NCBI RefSeq assembly: GCF_032854445.1
Contig: NC_088296.1
Location: 21,071,853 to 21,135,852, forward strand
Reading direction: 5' to 3'
Length of the DNA stretch: 64,000 nucleotides
DNA from: Liolophura sinensis
Lineage: Eukaryota; Mollusca; Polyplacophora; Chitonida; Chitonidae
Shown in pieces: positions 22,822-34,900 of this stretch. A model generated the notes under the pieces. The model saw only the letters and a program-made list of their open reading frames with translations. It did no database searches and had not been told where the DNA came from. How positions within the stretch are numbered: position 1 is the stretch's first letter; each line of letters begins with the position of its first letter. The position numbers were made by a program, and so were the translations under genes.

Positions 22822-23712
22822 CTGCTGAATGCTTGTCAATCAGTATAGTATCACTGTGTACGCCTGGTAAATAAATATGTTTGACTAGAAAACAATGTTT
22901 CTGAGTAATTTTGGCTCTTGAAAAGAACCATTGGTTAGCAGCATCTGTTGTTCAGTCGTCGTTGTTATTGTTGTTCATTCACGATGCAGTCGTCGTGCCA
23001 GGACTTGTTCTTGTAGGGCTCTGTTGATCATGCCCTCTAGCTTTCCTGTATATAGTCTGTTAGCGGAGAATTTCTGTTTATCAAGGATTTTCCACTGGCC
23101 ACGATTATCAAGCGGCCCTTTCTCACCGCGATGGCATTTGGGTCGTACATGTTATGTCGGAGGGTGTCATCTCCTGTGGATTCCATATGATCAAATAAAC
23201 GGGGTGTCCGCGTACAGGAGAGGACAGGTTGAACACGGGCATGTTGTGGAAAGTTTAGATCATGGCAATGTTTGTATGGAGCCCATATATATGGGCCTAT
23301 AGTTTACGGACTTCCTATTCACAGTTTGATATCCAGCCAACATGAATCAGTTATTCTCTTCCAAATCCGTAACTTCCGTCTTGGCATCATGCTGATAAAT
23401 AATTAATGCTTAATTAGGTCAGGTAGGTTGCCCCTTACTCTACATGTATGTGCGTAGGTGTAAATGGTAATGCAGTGAGAAAATTATGACACAGAACGGT
23501 ATATAAGCATACATATAATGTAATGTATAATAATAATAATATAGGCATGTATATAAGAACACCTTTCTGTGTTTTTCTTCATTTAAAAAATACATTATGA
23601 AGTAAACCTCTAGAATAAAATAGAGCTAAATGCTTAAAAGTAACTCGTTTAGCCAGGTTGTTAAAAGGGTATTGTTTTTTTTTAATACTGAGCCATGCTT
23701 CATTCTTAAGAA

Positions 23713-23815
23713 TTATTTTATTTATTTTATTGGTGTTTTACGCCATATCAGGAATACTACACTTATACGACGGCAGTCAGCATTGTGGAGGGAGGAAACC
23801 GGGCACTTAAGGATT
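23713..23815 (-). mobile_element. tRNA-SINE family 1, truncated
   Basis: 'tattggtgttttacgcc', 'acttatacgacggcag' and 'gggaggaaaccgggcact' in reverse. The remainder up to 24436 shows no gene; minus-strand frame 24147-24368 is unsupported. Confidence 0.82.
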
Positions 23816-24399
23816 AACACAGCAACAAATATACTGTTATCTAACATAAAAAGCGTATCTCTTAATCACCAGGTTTAATTCATTTTTAAAATATCGGAAG
23901 ATACTTGTTTCTGCAATGGCGAAACCAGTTTTTGCAACAACCACACTTTTGGTAGTTTGCATACAACAGAACTCCGATTTGTTCATGTCTGTTATACAAG
24001 TGAATGTATGAACACTTTTCAGGCAAATTTAACTGGATAAAGACGTAAGTATAAATGAACAGAAGGGGACCTTTTTACGTACCTTATGGAACTCTTTGAT
24101 AAAAAGTAATTTCGCCCTGACTTATCACCTTCAGTGACAAAGTTGATTATCTCAGCTGATATTCGATTATGAAGTTCCGTTTGTTCCGAGGATGTACTTC
24201 TGTCGGCTGATGCCGTCTCTTTGATCCAAGAGGGTCATCTGCAGAGGCTCCCGGAACTGTTTGCCGCGTGCATACTGTGATCAAGTGCGCCGCTGGGTGG
24301 AGATCACATGACCATACAGGTGTTCGTTTAGGTCGAAAACTGTCATGGGTTACAGTAATCTTCTTCATGCCAGTGTTGCCCAGACTGGTGAAAATTTGA

Positions 24400-24555
<156 letters not shown>

Positions 24556-24556
24556 T

Positions 24557-25035
24557 AAGCCCCGTCCAGACGATCCACCATCTTTCATCTTGTGTTGACT
24601 CAACAGCAAGTTGAATGCTGTTGAGGTAAGTGGAGTTTCAAGTCCACACTACAAATTAGGTGGGTCAGCATTGTCCAATACTGTTGTCGTGTGTTGAGCT
24701 CACTGCTGTGTTTGTTTACCAAACTTTCGATAAATTGGAGGGAAATTTCCATCTTTCTCTGCAATGCGTGGGACACAGTGATTTTCTTTTGTCCCTGTCT
24801 TTGTCATCTTTAGAGGGAGTGTTGTACAGGCCAGGGTATTTTTCATACTCCTGTATCAAGGAAACTGTCTCGACATTTTCGATTCAACAATGTTGGATAG
24901 TGTTGAGTGTTGTTGAACGAAGTCGAAGAACCCGTCCAGACTGCTCAACATGTCTCAACTTGTTGACAAATCTTCTAGTTGACTCTTGTCGAGTCAACAA
25001 AAGTTGAGTGATGTTGGAGAGTCTGGACGGGGCTT
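24557..25035. mobile_element. DNA transposon remnant with 15-bp perfect TIRs and MADF-like sequence
   Basis: AAGCCCCGTCCAGAC at 24557-24571 is exactly inverted at 25021-25035. Internally there are many ACTCAACA/TGTTGAGT words, some in inverted arrangement. On the minus strand 24871-24719 reads as 51 open codons, with ETVSLIQEYEKYPGLYN and KDDKDRDKRK resembling a MADF domain, then a frameshift into RIAEKDGNFPPIYRKFG. MADF proteins accompany PIF/Harbinger-type transposases, which suggests but does not prove that superfamily. No clear target duplication. It sits 10 bp after the RPS27 donor, inside the intron. Confidence 0.8.
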
Positions 25036-25659
25036 TGGGCACATGTTTCCATTCTTACATTACCCTAATTCCCCAAGCATTGGAAAGAGCAAGTTTAGGT
25101 GTGATTTATGCACTGTTTTTGCTCATATTTTGGTAACAAAACTACAAAGGCGATATTCAGGGTTTCACAAAAAGTAAAATTTCATCAGTTTTCACAAATA
25201 ATGTTCTCAGAATGATTTTCCGTGATTTTCCACGAAATAGAATAATTTTGCTAACCAATGAAATTGTCCCTAACATGTGTGTGTATGTGTGAAAATATGT
25301 ATAATTGCTATATTTAAGTGTTTTATCGTGTATTATGAGCGTTACAGGTGGAATTCCTCAAATCTTCTAGGAGCTAAACAAAAATTTGCAAAGATTTGAC
25401 TCAAAATACGATTTTATTTTAACCCCAGAATGATAAAATAAAGTTTGTGCCAATTTTCCCCCACCTGCAGTCATGAGTGCTGTCATGGAAGGGAAATATT
25501 CCGGAGTAAAATGTACGTAAACATACAAGTGTATTGTCCCTTTAGAGACATTGTTCCATAAGAAAAACTTACTGTTCAGATAAGTGACTTTATGATATAT
25601 GTATGTGTATATGCTGAATGTAAGGGAGGTAACTCGGTTTTGTCTGTCTCTTTCTACAG

Positions 25660-25745
25660 GATGTTCGTTCCGCAGAAAGCAGCACAAAATATTAACATGG
25701 ACGTGTGTGAGTCGAGAGAAATCAAGATGGCGGGCTGTTGACTAA
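25660..25745 (+). CDS. RPS27: RPS27 last exon with extended C terminus
   Basis: Acceptor CTCTTTCTACAG; phase 1 joins to give ...G-C-S-F-R-R-K-Q-H, the canonical eS27 C terminus. Instead of a stop after the final His, the frame continues with KILTWTCVSREKSRWRAVD to TAA at 25743-25745, about 20 extra residues. AATAAA at about 25812 is a plausible poly(A) signal. Together with the absence of upstream exons this points to a decayed or duplicated fragment rather than the main RPS27 locus. A functional gene with an extension cannot be excluded. Confidence 0.88.
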
Positions 25746-25887
25746 TGAACTTTGACCTCCACTCAACTCATGATCATGTGACTACATATTTTTTGTGATA
25801 ACTATATCTACAAATAAAGTCCCCTTGATAGAGAGGAGAAAGTCTTGTGTTATTTACGATAATTTTAATGACATGTATCATGTGCAC

Positions 25888-26038
25888 TTCCTCTCCAGCC
25901 GTACATGGGAAAGTCAGGCACAACCTGCGGATGGTTGTAGGTTTCCCCCGGGCTCTGCTCGGTTTCCTCTCACCATAATGCTGGCCTCCATCCTATATGT
26001 GAAATGCTCTTGAGTATGGTGTAAAACACCTACTAAAT
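25888..26038 (+). mobile_element. tRNA-SINE family 1, 5'-truncated
   Basis: 'cttcctctccagccgtacatg' to 'gagtatggtgtaaaacacc'. It is followed head-to-tail by a second copy. Confidence 0.85.
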
Positions 26039-26039
26039 A

Positions 26040-26245
26040 ACTCTCGTCAATGCAGTCGCTGTGAGTTCAAGTCCAGCTCCTGCTGACTTCCTCTTCGGTC
26101 GTATGTGGGAAGTCTTCGCAACCTGCGGATTGTGCTTGGATTCCCCTGGGCTGTGTGACTGTTTACCTCCCACCATAATGATGGCCATCGTCGGTATGTG
26201 AATATACTGATTAAGTACGGCATAAACACTAATCAAATATGTAAT
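26040..26245 (+). mobile_element. tRNA-SINE family 1, truncated head, tandem with previous
   Basis: Starts in the B-box region ('gtgagttcaagtccagctcc') and runs to 'aagtacggcataaacact'. ORFs on its minus strand are shadows. Confidence 0.85.
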
Positions 26246-26321
26246 GTAATATTGTGTATGGTAAGCCTCTCACACAACAGCCTTTTTTAAAAAAAAACTT
26301 CCAATCTGACCTGTCTTGGAG

Positions 26322-26645
26322 TGAGTGAGTGCTTGGGGTTTAACGTCGTACTCAACAATTTTTTAGTCATATGACGACGAAGGAATCATTAGGGTGCATG
26401 CACGTGTAATGTGCGTCCTTGTTGCAGGAAGGATTTCCACCGCTCTTTTATTTAGTGCTGCATCACTGAGACGACTTACCGAAGGCAAGTAAGCCGCCCC
26501 GCCCGAACCATTATACTGATACAGGTCAACCAGTCGTTGCACTATCCCCCTCATGCTGAACGCCAAGCGCGGAAGTTACAACTTCCTCTTTTAAAGTCTT
26601 AGGTGTGACTCTACCAAGGATTGATCCTGGATCTACCGGTCAACA
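26322..26645 (-). mobile_element. tRNA-SINE family 2
   Basis: Begins (plus strand) 'gagtgagtgcttggggttta', then 'acgtcgtactcaac', 'catatgacgacgaaggaatc', 'gaaggcaagtaagccgcccc', 'acgccaagcgcggaagttac', and ends in a tRNA-like B box region 'ggattgatcctggatctacc'. This is a second abundant SINE type with a different body and tail from family 1. The minus-strand ORF 26363-26566 is part of it. Its head runs into the minisatellite. Confidence 0.82.
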
Positions 26646-27225
26646 GTACTTCAAATAGTAAATATAAAACGGAAGATTGTGAATCGACAGTACTCTAAAT
26701 AGCAGATATACAACGGAATGCTGTGAATCAACAGTACCCCAAATAGCAGACATATAACGGAATGTTGTGAATCCACAGTACTCCAAATAGTAGATACACC
26801 ACGGAATGCCGTGAATCAACAGTACCCCAACTAGCAGACATACAACGGAATGTTGTGAATCGACAGTACTCCAAATAGTAAATATAAAACGGAAGGTTGT
26901 GAGTCAACAGTGCTCCAAATAGCAGATATACAACGGAATGTTGTGAATCAACATTACTCCAAATAGTAAATATAAAACGGAAGATTGTGAATCGACAGTA
27001 CTCCAAATAGCAGATATACAACGGAATGTTGTGAATCAACATTACTCCAAATAGTAAATATAAAACGGAAGATTGTGAATCGACAGTACTCCAAATAGCA
27101 GATATACAACGGAATGTTGTGAATCGACATTACTCCAAATAGCAGACATATAACGGAATGCCGTGAATCAACAGTACTCCAAATAGCAGAAACACAACGG
27201 AAGGTTGTGAATCAACAGTTCTCAA
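26640..27225. repeat. 44-bp minisatellite, ~13 units (block D copy 1)
   Basis: Unit approx. 'gaatcaacagtactccaaat' + 'agcagatatacaacggaatgttgt' (44 bp) with variants. The orthologous array at 56690-58620 is about three times longer. It produces open minus-strand frames (26728-27042) that are not genes. Confidence 0.95.
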
Positions 27226-28065
27226 CGTACAATGTTACCTTACTTTTCACCGCAGTCACTGGTATAAGTAAACAGTAGAACTGATATATATTTACAGCGC
27301 TCCACAAATTGTAGATTTACATGTATTTACGTTGGTAACAAAATTGTCAGTAGTTATCACCTTAAAATTGCATTTTAATATAATAAATTAGTGTTGTTTT
27401 ACAAGGAAAGTTGTGTATTTAAACAGTAGTCCCGCCACTGTAAACTAACAGCAAAACGTGTTGATAACGAAATTGCCAACACTTTTTGCTGTAGATTTAT
27501 ATCATTATTTTTTACAGTGCATCTAAATTTACTTAACCCTCAACAAGCGTTTTAACAGGTATTGACATACATGTAACACTGATTGCATTCCACTCCTTGT
27601 ATATTTCTCTACTCAGCTTTGTCGGTTCCTTCAGTGTGATGTTTTAAAGCCTGTGATATCATACCACGTACGTGTACGTGGGAAGGGTTGCAGCTAACCT
27701 GTGGATGGTCGTGGGTGATTGGTGTTTATGCGTATACAATGCTTTTTACTGTTTTACTCGCGCTCATAGGCGTGTGTGCCTGTTTGCAAATCAGTGTGTT
27801 GTTTGAGAAATTCAGGTAGAGATTATACGTGGGAAGTTGACCAAAAGGAAAGTCACTCTTGGCGGATGTAAAGAATCACTAAAATTACCGCAGTCACTGG
27901 AGTAAGTACACAGTAAAAATGATATATGTTTACAGCGCTCCACAAATTGTAGATTTACATGTATTTACTTTGGTAACAAAATTGCCAGTAGTTTTCACCG
28001 TGTACGTGGGGAGGTCCTGTGGATGGTCGTGGGTTTCTTCCAGCCTCGGCCGTGTTTTTTCTCCA

Positions 28066-28067
<2 letters not shown>

Positions 28068-28138
<71 letters not shown>
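28068..28138. repeat. (TA)n microsatellite inside a SINE
   Basis: The SINE body 'tctccaccata' passes straight into TA repeats. The paralogous SINE (59160-59305) has no TA tract at this site. Confidence 0.95.
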
Positions 28139-28141
<3 letters not shown>

Positions 28142-28264
28142 ATCACACCTGTCATGAATAATTATTTCAAACTTTGATCAAAGCTTTAAAAAATATACAT
28201 GCAATGAGGTGCATTTGTTACATCAAATGAGGCTTGCAATAAAGACGTTCTGGATAGAAAGAGT

Positions 28265-28740
28265 TGGGTTATTTCGGAATGCCCCCCTTAAGGGAGGTGA
28301 CTATATCGAACAACGCATGCGTATAAAATGCTTTTTACTGTTTTACTCGAGCTCCTGGTTATGATAACACAGAATAAGTGTGTTGGTATAAGTATTATTA
28401 TTTGCCATGGGATTAAAACAAAAAACGGCTCGCTGACACTAAGTATATTCCGTTATGCTCCGTGAAAGGTGTTATTTATCTTTTTAACATGAAAACATGA
28501 AAGGCCTCATGCCTCTAGAGATCGCGAGAGGACGGCTTACGGAATATGCATGAACACAATCGTGTGTGCCTGTTGGAGAATCACTGTGTTGTTTTGAGAA
28601 ATTCAAGTACAGATTATACGTGGGCCACTAGGAAGCCGGCCAAAAAGAAAGTAATTCTGGGTGAACGTAAACACTCAGTGCAATTCTGACGTTTGCCATT
28701 ATAGCAGGGAAGCTATGTTCTGTTTTCACAGAAGGCCTAC
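28265..28740. repeat. Dispersed repeat J, copy 2
   Basis: Near-identical to 59445-59900 and diverged from 16290-16830. Confidence 0.85.
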
Positions 28741-28857
28741 TCAGAGACATTTATCACTTCCGACAAAATCTTCAGGATTCAGATTATTGCTGTTGTGTAT
28801 GAACCTTGATAAAATACAAGCCAAGATTTCTTCTTAAAAATTATCTACGGTGAATTT

Positions 28858-28985
28858 ATTTATTGACTGATTTGATTGATGTTTTATGCCGTACTCAAGA
28901 ATATTTCACTTATACCACGGCGATGACCATCAGGGTAGAAATCGGTCAGAGGCGGAGGAAAACCCATGGCCATCCGCATGTTCTA
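28858..28985 (-). mobile_element. tRNA-SINE family 1, truncated
   Basis: 'gattgatgttttatgccg', 'gtactcaagaatatttcac' and 'aaaacccatggccatccgc' in reverse; same insertion at 60015-60145. Confidence 0.82.
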
Positions 28986-29030
28986 AGGTGAATTAACACA
29001 GAAATGCTAGATGCATGTAATATACTATAC

Positions 29031-29161
29031 CAAGTCGTTCGATATCTGCTAACGGCTGTTGATTTCTAGGTCGTTCGATAACTGCTAACGGCTGTTGATT
29101 TCTAGGACAGATATCCACACAGGATTATCACAACGCAGATCGTCTTGTAAAGTAACTCCAT
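29031..29161 (-). pseudogene. P3: broken first exon of an NQQPL peptide gene
   Basis: ATG at 29161 (minus) begins MELLYKTICVVIILCGYLS, a clear signal peptide, but the next codon is TAG. Compared with the paralogue P5, 8 nt have been lost exactly where P5 encodes NAA, creating the stop and a frameshift. Two 36-bp repeats encoding the NQQPL unit remain out of frame. The TATA box seen in P5 is also degraded here (TCATATCC instead of TTTATATCC near 29265-29273). The donor TTG|GTATAG is intact. I found no second exon downstream. Classed as a pseudogene. Confidence 0.7.
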
Positions 29162-29480
29162 CTTCTTAACAGCTCACGGGGCTTTACTCAGAAGTGCGTT
29201 GTAGAATCACTACTGTACATACGCGATCTGTGAAAGTCGGTGTTTCAACTTACTATACAAAGCGGATATGACATGTATAATTCATGAATTTCGCAGTTCT
29301 CGCACTTGAAAAAACCAAAGTAGCACAGCCCAATTCAACGTTAAATAAGTACACACATGACATTCAAGTGTCATGTACGTACTTAGCTAGATGAAGAAAA
29401 GAAAAACTTCACATCGTAAGAAGGGCGTTTGGTTTATTTTTGGGGTAAACAACCCAAACTTGTCGTGATTCATCTTTCTT

Positions 29481-29944
29481 GAATGGTTGTTACAACCTTT
29501 GACGGACAAAGCGACAGCATTTACACACCTAGTTCAATTGTAACACTCGATTATAACCACTCGTGCTTTTCAGCTTTTCTCTTGCATTTAGATATAACTA
29601 TACATATATAGTATATATATATATGGTAGAAACAAACAGGTGAATTTTCAGAATTCAGAAAAAAAGAGATCGGAATGTTTGGACTATCCGTGAACGCCAA
29701 ATGAACAAGTATTTTTTCACATGGACATGTAATATCAGTCATATTGGAACGAATTGCACAGAGAAGCGTCTTTCCGCTTTTTCCTACTCCCTGTTTTAGT
29801 CATGTATTTATGGCCCTGCCTCACTGGAATGCCATGCCATTGACATTTCTTCGTACATGCTGGAGTCCAAAAGAAGGAAAACCATACAGTGTTAACCTAT
29901 CCGAATTAAGGATTGTGTTTAAGTTTATAATTTATACTCAAGCC
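29481..29944. other. No recognised feature
   Basis: Not matched in block D copy 2. A 69-codon plus-strand frame (29744-29953) is unsupported. Confidence 0.4.
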
Positions 29945-31983
29945 AGTTCTTGACTTGACGACCTTACACTGGTAGCAAGGAAAATAACATGTGTTTTAAA
30001 AAGTTTTCAACAGATACAGAAAAGAAATTGTAAATGTAAACATATGTGTGTATGTAATACAATAATAAGAAAATGCATTGAGCATGTGGATACGTAATTT
30101 ACAAAATGATAGTGTAAAACCTATAAAGTCCGATTTACAATCAGAACATAACAGACACACATAAAGTTCATACAGATGTTCTTAGATGCAGTATTTCGTT
30201 TGTTTGTGGTGTCTCTTTCTTGTTTTTTTCTCCTCCTTTGTAATTCGGTCAGAAAGAAGAACAGTGTAAAGAAAGGTTCGCATAGATCAAAAATGCATCA
30301 TCCAGATGCTTTTCCATTCGTTGAGCTCAGGTGATGAAAATACTGAAGTACTCCGACGCTTTCAAATTGAAAGCTGTCATCTAGCTGGAAAACGGTGTGT
30401 GACTTACGCGTCTACAATTTGACACAAATCCGATGTCAATCATCGTGTAAGAGTGAGTAAGACCAATTTCCCTTACACTGGAGTGTCAAGTGGTAGTATC
30501 ACGTGATCCTGGCATTCTGTAGAAATATATGTAAACAAATATTATTCATTTCATTGTTGTTTAGCGCCTTTCTCAAGAATGAGTCACTTGTATGATAACA
30601 GTGACTTTTTTTGGTCACAGGGAATCGGAGTGCTTGGGGTAAACCACCGGCATTTGGCAAGTTAGTAACAAATTCTCCACGGGTAACGCACAGGTGAGCA
30701 CACAATCGGGGGAGACAAATAGTCTTCAACTATGGTCCTTTCTAATTTCACAGACCTAACTTTATTTTCTAGCAGAGCCTTGCAAGAAGGTATGGCCGAA
30801 CACGGTTTTCATAACTTACTACATGGTGTTCAATTAGCCTTCTTAAAGTCCTACTCCAGGGAATTTAAATATCATGAAATAAATGAAAGTGAGATACATG
30901 CATTTCAACGTGAATAGGTTAAGGTGTTGATTTTAGTTTTATTTGACATTTTTTCTGTTTAATGTCAGTATGTGGTTTTACTCTGACTCCTGTCATCGGT
31001 AATTTTCTTAATTCGCAAAGGAAGTGTTCAAGTAGACTTCATCTGTCCTCGTTAGCTTCATTGTAAACAGTGCTCACAAGGAAAGCAACGACGGAGTGAA
31101 GTAAGTAGTCCCATTTAAGCCCATTGGATTGGAAATGTGTTATCTACGGCTGTTATCACACACAAGGCCCAGATATCAGAAAATGGCGAGGTTTTGCACA
31201 AGTTTTCTGCACGCCAAACAAGCCCACTACACTAAAAAAATAGTCTGTTAATTTTAACAGAGAGTCTATTGTCTTCGTGATGATAGTTTATAATCTGTTA
31301 TAATATAGTACTGTGTCATATTTCAACATAATATCCTATTAGTGTAATACAATCTATGTTGAATTAATAGAATATGAGCGTTTTACATAACAGAATAATC
31401 TGTTACAATCGCAAAATACACTCTAGCATCACTCTGACAAAAGATTTCCTGTTACAATTAACGGATTATTTTTGGAGAGCAGACGTCACATTATACACAC
31501 ATATATAACACGAATGACCTTATATTAGAATGATGGGAATAAGTTATGGGACAGTCGGCCTGTACAACACCCGAACATGCCCCCAGAACCATGTATGCTA
31601 CCTATATATGCCTTTGGAACAGAAATGTACGCTGACGAAGTCATAGTAAGAGCCGATACATGTAGTTATCTTTCGCAAGTGACAATTTCGGACATCGCAG
31701 TACATGTATGTCGCACTGGTTTAATTCTACTGCATTTTATGAAAATAAAATATATAAATTACAACGTTGGTATGGAGAAAATAGAATTGAGTGAGAATAA
31801 ATTTCCTTAATTTTGTCTTTAAAGCCAGTATTTCAAACAATCTGCTCATGTCCTCGGCTCAGCTGTCATGTTTATGTCTGTTTGGGTCAAACACAACATG
31901 ATCACACAGAAGTGCTCCAAAATTGCACGGTATCTGGTTAAAACATATCCTGAAATATTATAATGTATCATAAAGATTTAGAA
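29945..31983. repeat. Tandem duplication E, unit 1 (2039 bp)
   Basis: Starts 'agttcttgacttgacgacc' and is repeated at 31984 with about 96-98% identity by eye. Two small frames are shared between the units (30732-30917 and 31577-31810). In the first pair nearly all differences change the amino acid, and unit 1 has a 1-nt deletion in the second, so neither is called. A third diverged partial copy is at 60770-61620. Confidence 0.95.
31228..31480. mobile_element. MITE, copy 1, ends ACTAAAAAAATARTCTGTTAA
   Basis: About 250 bp. The left end 'ctgttaattttaacag' preceded by 'aaaaaaatagt' is inverted at the right end ('ctgttacaattaacggatta' then 'tttttgg'). The interior has further CTGTTA/TAACAG words. 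Orthologous copies at 33217-33470 and 61226-61466 move with block E, so it inserted before the duplications. Confidence 0.75.
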
Positions 31984-33979
31984 AGTTCTTGACTTGACGA
32001 CCTTACACTGGTAGCAAGGAAAATAACATGTGTTTTAAAAAGTTTTCAACAGATACAGAAAAGAAATTGTAAATGTAAACATATGTGTGTATGTAATACA
32101 ATAATAAGAAAATGTATTGAGCATGTGGATACGTAATTTACAAAATGATAGTGTAAAACCTATAAAGTCCGATTTACAATCAGAACATAACAGACACACA
32201 TAAAGTTCATACAGATGTTCTTAGATGCAGTATTTCGTTTGTTTGTGGTGTCTCTTTCTTGGTTTTTTCTCCTCCTTTGTAATTCGGTCAGAAAGAAGAA
32301 CAGTGTAAAGAAAGGTTCGCATAGATCAAAAATGCATCATCCAGATGCTTTTCCATTCGTTGAGCTCAGGTGATGAAAATACTGAAGTACTCCGACGCTT
32401 TCAAATTGAAAGCTGTCATCTAGCTGGAAAACGGTGTGTGACTTACGCGTCTACAATTTGACACAAATCCGATGTCAATCATTGTGTAAGAGTGAGTAAG
32501 ACCAATTTCCCTTACACTGGAGTGTCAAGTGGTAGTATCACGTGATCCTGGTATTCTGTAGAAATATATGTAAACAAATATTATTCATTTCATTGCTGTT
32601 TAGCGCCTTTCTCAAGAATGAGTCACTTGTATGATAACAGTGACTTTTTTTTGGTCACAGGGAATCGGAGTGCTTGGGGTAAACCACACGCAATCGGGGG
32701 AGACAAATAGTCTTCAACTATGGTCCTTTCTAATTTCACAGACCTAGCTTTATTTTCTGGCAGAGCCGTGCAAGAAGGTATGGCCGAACACGGTTTTCAT
32801 AACTTACTACATGGTGTTCAATTAGCCTTCTTAAAGTCCTACTCCAGGGAATTTAGATATCATGAAATAAATGAAAGTGAGACATGTGGATTTCACCGTG
32901 AATAGGTTAAGGTGTTGATTTTAGTTTTATTTGACATTTTTCTGTTTCCTGTCAGTGTGTGGTTTTACTCTGACTCCTGTCATCGGTAATTTTCTTAGAA
33001 ATTCGCGAAGGAAGTGGCAAGTAGACTTCATCTGTCCTCGTTAGCTTCATTGTAAACAGTGCTCACAAGGAAAGCAACGACGGAGTGAAGTAAGTAGTCC
33101 CATTTAAGCCCATTGGATTGGAAATGTGTTATCTACGGCTGTTATCACACACAGGGCCCAGATGTCGGAAAATGACGAGGTTTTGTACAAGTTTTCTGCA
33201 CGCCAAACAAGCCCTCTACACTAAAAAAATAATCTGTTAATTTTAACAGAGAGTCTATTGTCTTAGTGATGATAGTTTATAATCTGTTACAACATAGTAC
33301 TGTGTCATATTTCAACATAATATCCTATTAGTGTAATACAATCTTTATGTTGAATTAATAGAATATGAGCGTTTTACGTAACAGAATAATCTGTTACAAT
33401 AGCCAAATACACTCTAACATCACTCAGACAAAAGATTTCCTGTTACAATTAACAGATTATTTTTGGAGAGCAGACGTCACATTATACACACATATATAAC
33501 ACGAATGACCTTATATTAGAATGATGGGAATATGTTATGGGACAGTCGGCCTGTACAACACCCGAACATGGCCCCCAGAACCATGTATGCTACCTATATA
33601 TGCCTTTGGAACAGAAATGTACGCTGACGAAATCATAGTAAGAGCTGATACATGTAGCTTTCTTTCTCAAGTGACAATTTCGGACATCGCAGTACATGTA
33701 TGTCGCACTGGTTTAATTCTACTGCATTTTATGAAAATAAAATATATAAATTACAACGTTGGTATAGAGAAAATAGAATTGAGTGAGAATAAATTTCCTT
33801 AATTTTGTCTTTAAAGCCAGTATTTCAAACAATCTGCTCATGTCCTCGGCTTAGCTGTCATGTTTATGTCTGTTTGGGTCAAACACAACATAATCACACA
33901 GAAGTGCTCCAAAATTGCACGGTATCTGGTTAAAACATCTCCTGTAATATTATAAGGTATCATAAAGATTTAAAAAGTT
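31984..33979. repeat. Tandem duplication E, unit 2
   Basis: Direct repeat of unit 1. A 93-codon frame (33521-33802) spans what is frameshifted in unit 1. Its third paralogue at 61530-61615 stops early. Not accepted as a gene. Confidence 0.95.
33217..33470. mobile_element. MITE, copy 2
   Basis: Same element as 31228-31480; the left end 'aataatctgttaattttaac' pairs with right 'gttacaattaacagattatt'. TIR identity is higher than in copy 1. Confidence 0.78.
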
Positions 33980-33984
33980 AAGTA

Positions 33985-34900
33985 CATTGAAGGCGTGCAT
34001 ATTCAGCGGAGGTTTTGGTGCCCGCCGTTTTGACTATAGTCTATTTCTCTTAGCCATTCAGCTCTCTGTTAAATCAGTCATACTCGCTGTCAAATTGGCT
34101 TTAGTCAGTGACACATAACAACACAAGCTCTACACTTTGATACGTTGGAAGTCTATATTATTGCAAGGAAAATGAATTTAGAACACTTTTTCTAATTCAT
34201 AATGTTGAATTCCATAAGTTTCGACGGCAAGAACACTTTGCCTTGGGGTGCGTCATAAATGTAAAAAAAAAAACCCAGTGACATGCTGGATATTGGGAGG
34301 AGTTAGGCCCCTAAACGAGTTTTGAGGAAGGGCGATACCTGTCACCTAAACTGCTATCGACTTAAAGAACGTGACAGCACGAGACGTAGCCTTTACCCAT
34401 TCACCCCATGAAGTGACATATGATAACGCAGAACCGTTGAATAAGACATCCTTTAGAGATCGTTTACAACGATTTAGTTACGTGTAGCCGAAGGTCATTT
34501 CACGACGTGCTGTGGGGCAGGTCTGTATCATTTACGGAGCACCACAGACGTAAAAACAGTTGATTTACAAGCCGCATAATATTGAACGATGGTACCACAA
34601 GTTATATCAGACAGTGGCATATCATCTCGGCCCAAGCCGAATCCATCTCCTCAAATACATTTTTATCGTTCAGCATTTGGTGGGCAGTTTCTAAATAACA
34701 AATATCAGGTGCGTTCTCTGACGTCCGCGATAATTAGGTCAGCTCTGCTTTCGTCTTAGAAGCCACCGCTACAGACTTGAAGCATATAATCCAGCGACCA
34801 TGTAATGCTTAGATCAACCTCAGTGGTGCTTATTTCCATTTATTTCAGAATTGAACATGAATCTAGTTGTACAACAATCCTATTGTAATAAACAGTGAAT
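33985..34900. repeat. Duplicated block F, copy 1, with a foldback arm
   Basis: Matches 61640-62490. The part 34010-34340 is a single diverged arm of the foldback element at 2950-3830 ('cagtgacacataacaacac', 'aattcataatgttg', 'gtgacatgctgg'). Confidence 0.85.

Larger units (their letters stand above)
27220..29480. repeat. Duplicated block D, copy 1
   Basis: Collinear with 58715-60740. It includes SINE fragments at 27665-27715 and 28000-28070, a deleted repeat J (27730-27890), and in both copies the first exon of P3/P5. This copy has an extra ~450 bp around 27.7-28.1 kb relative to the other. Confidence 0.9.

Noticed and set aside
22931-23302. Plus-strand 123-codon ORF and minus-strand coding-like stretch 23240-22920
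   Set aside because: The minus strand has protein-like fragments (e.g. GQWKILDKQKFSANRLYTGK) but with stops and no start, splice sites or family I recognise; may be an old transposon remnant.
24147-24368. 73-codon minus-strand ORF with dibasic sites upstream of RPS27
   Set aside because: Looks slightly like a propeptide but lacks a signal peptide and a convincing acceptor.
30732-30917. 61-codon ORF conserved in both E units (also 32720-32905)
   Set aside because: Almost every difference between the two copies changes an amino acid, the third copy lacks the start codon, and no domain is visible; similarity is explained by recent duplication.
33521-33802. 93-codon ORF in E2
   Set aside because: Frameshifted in E1 and truncated in E3; no domain.
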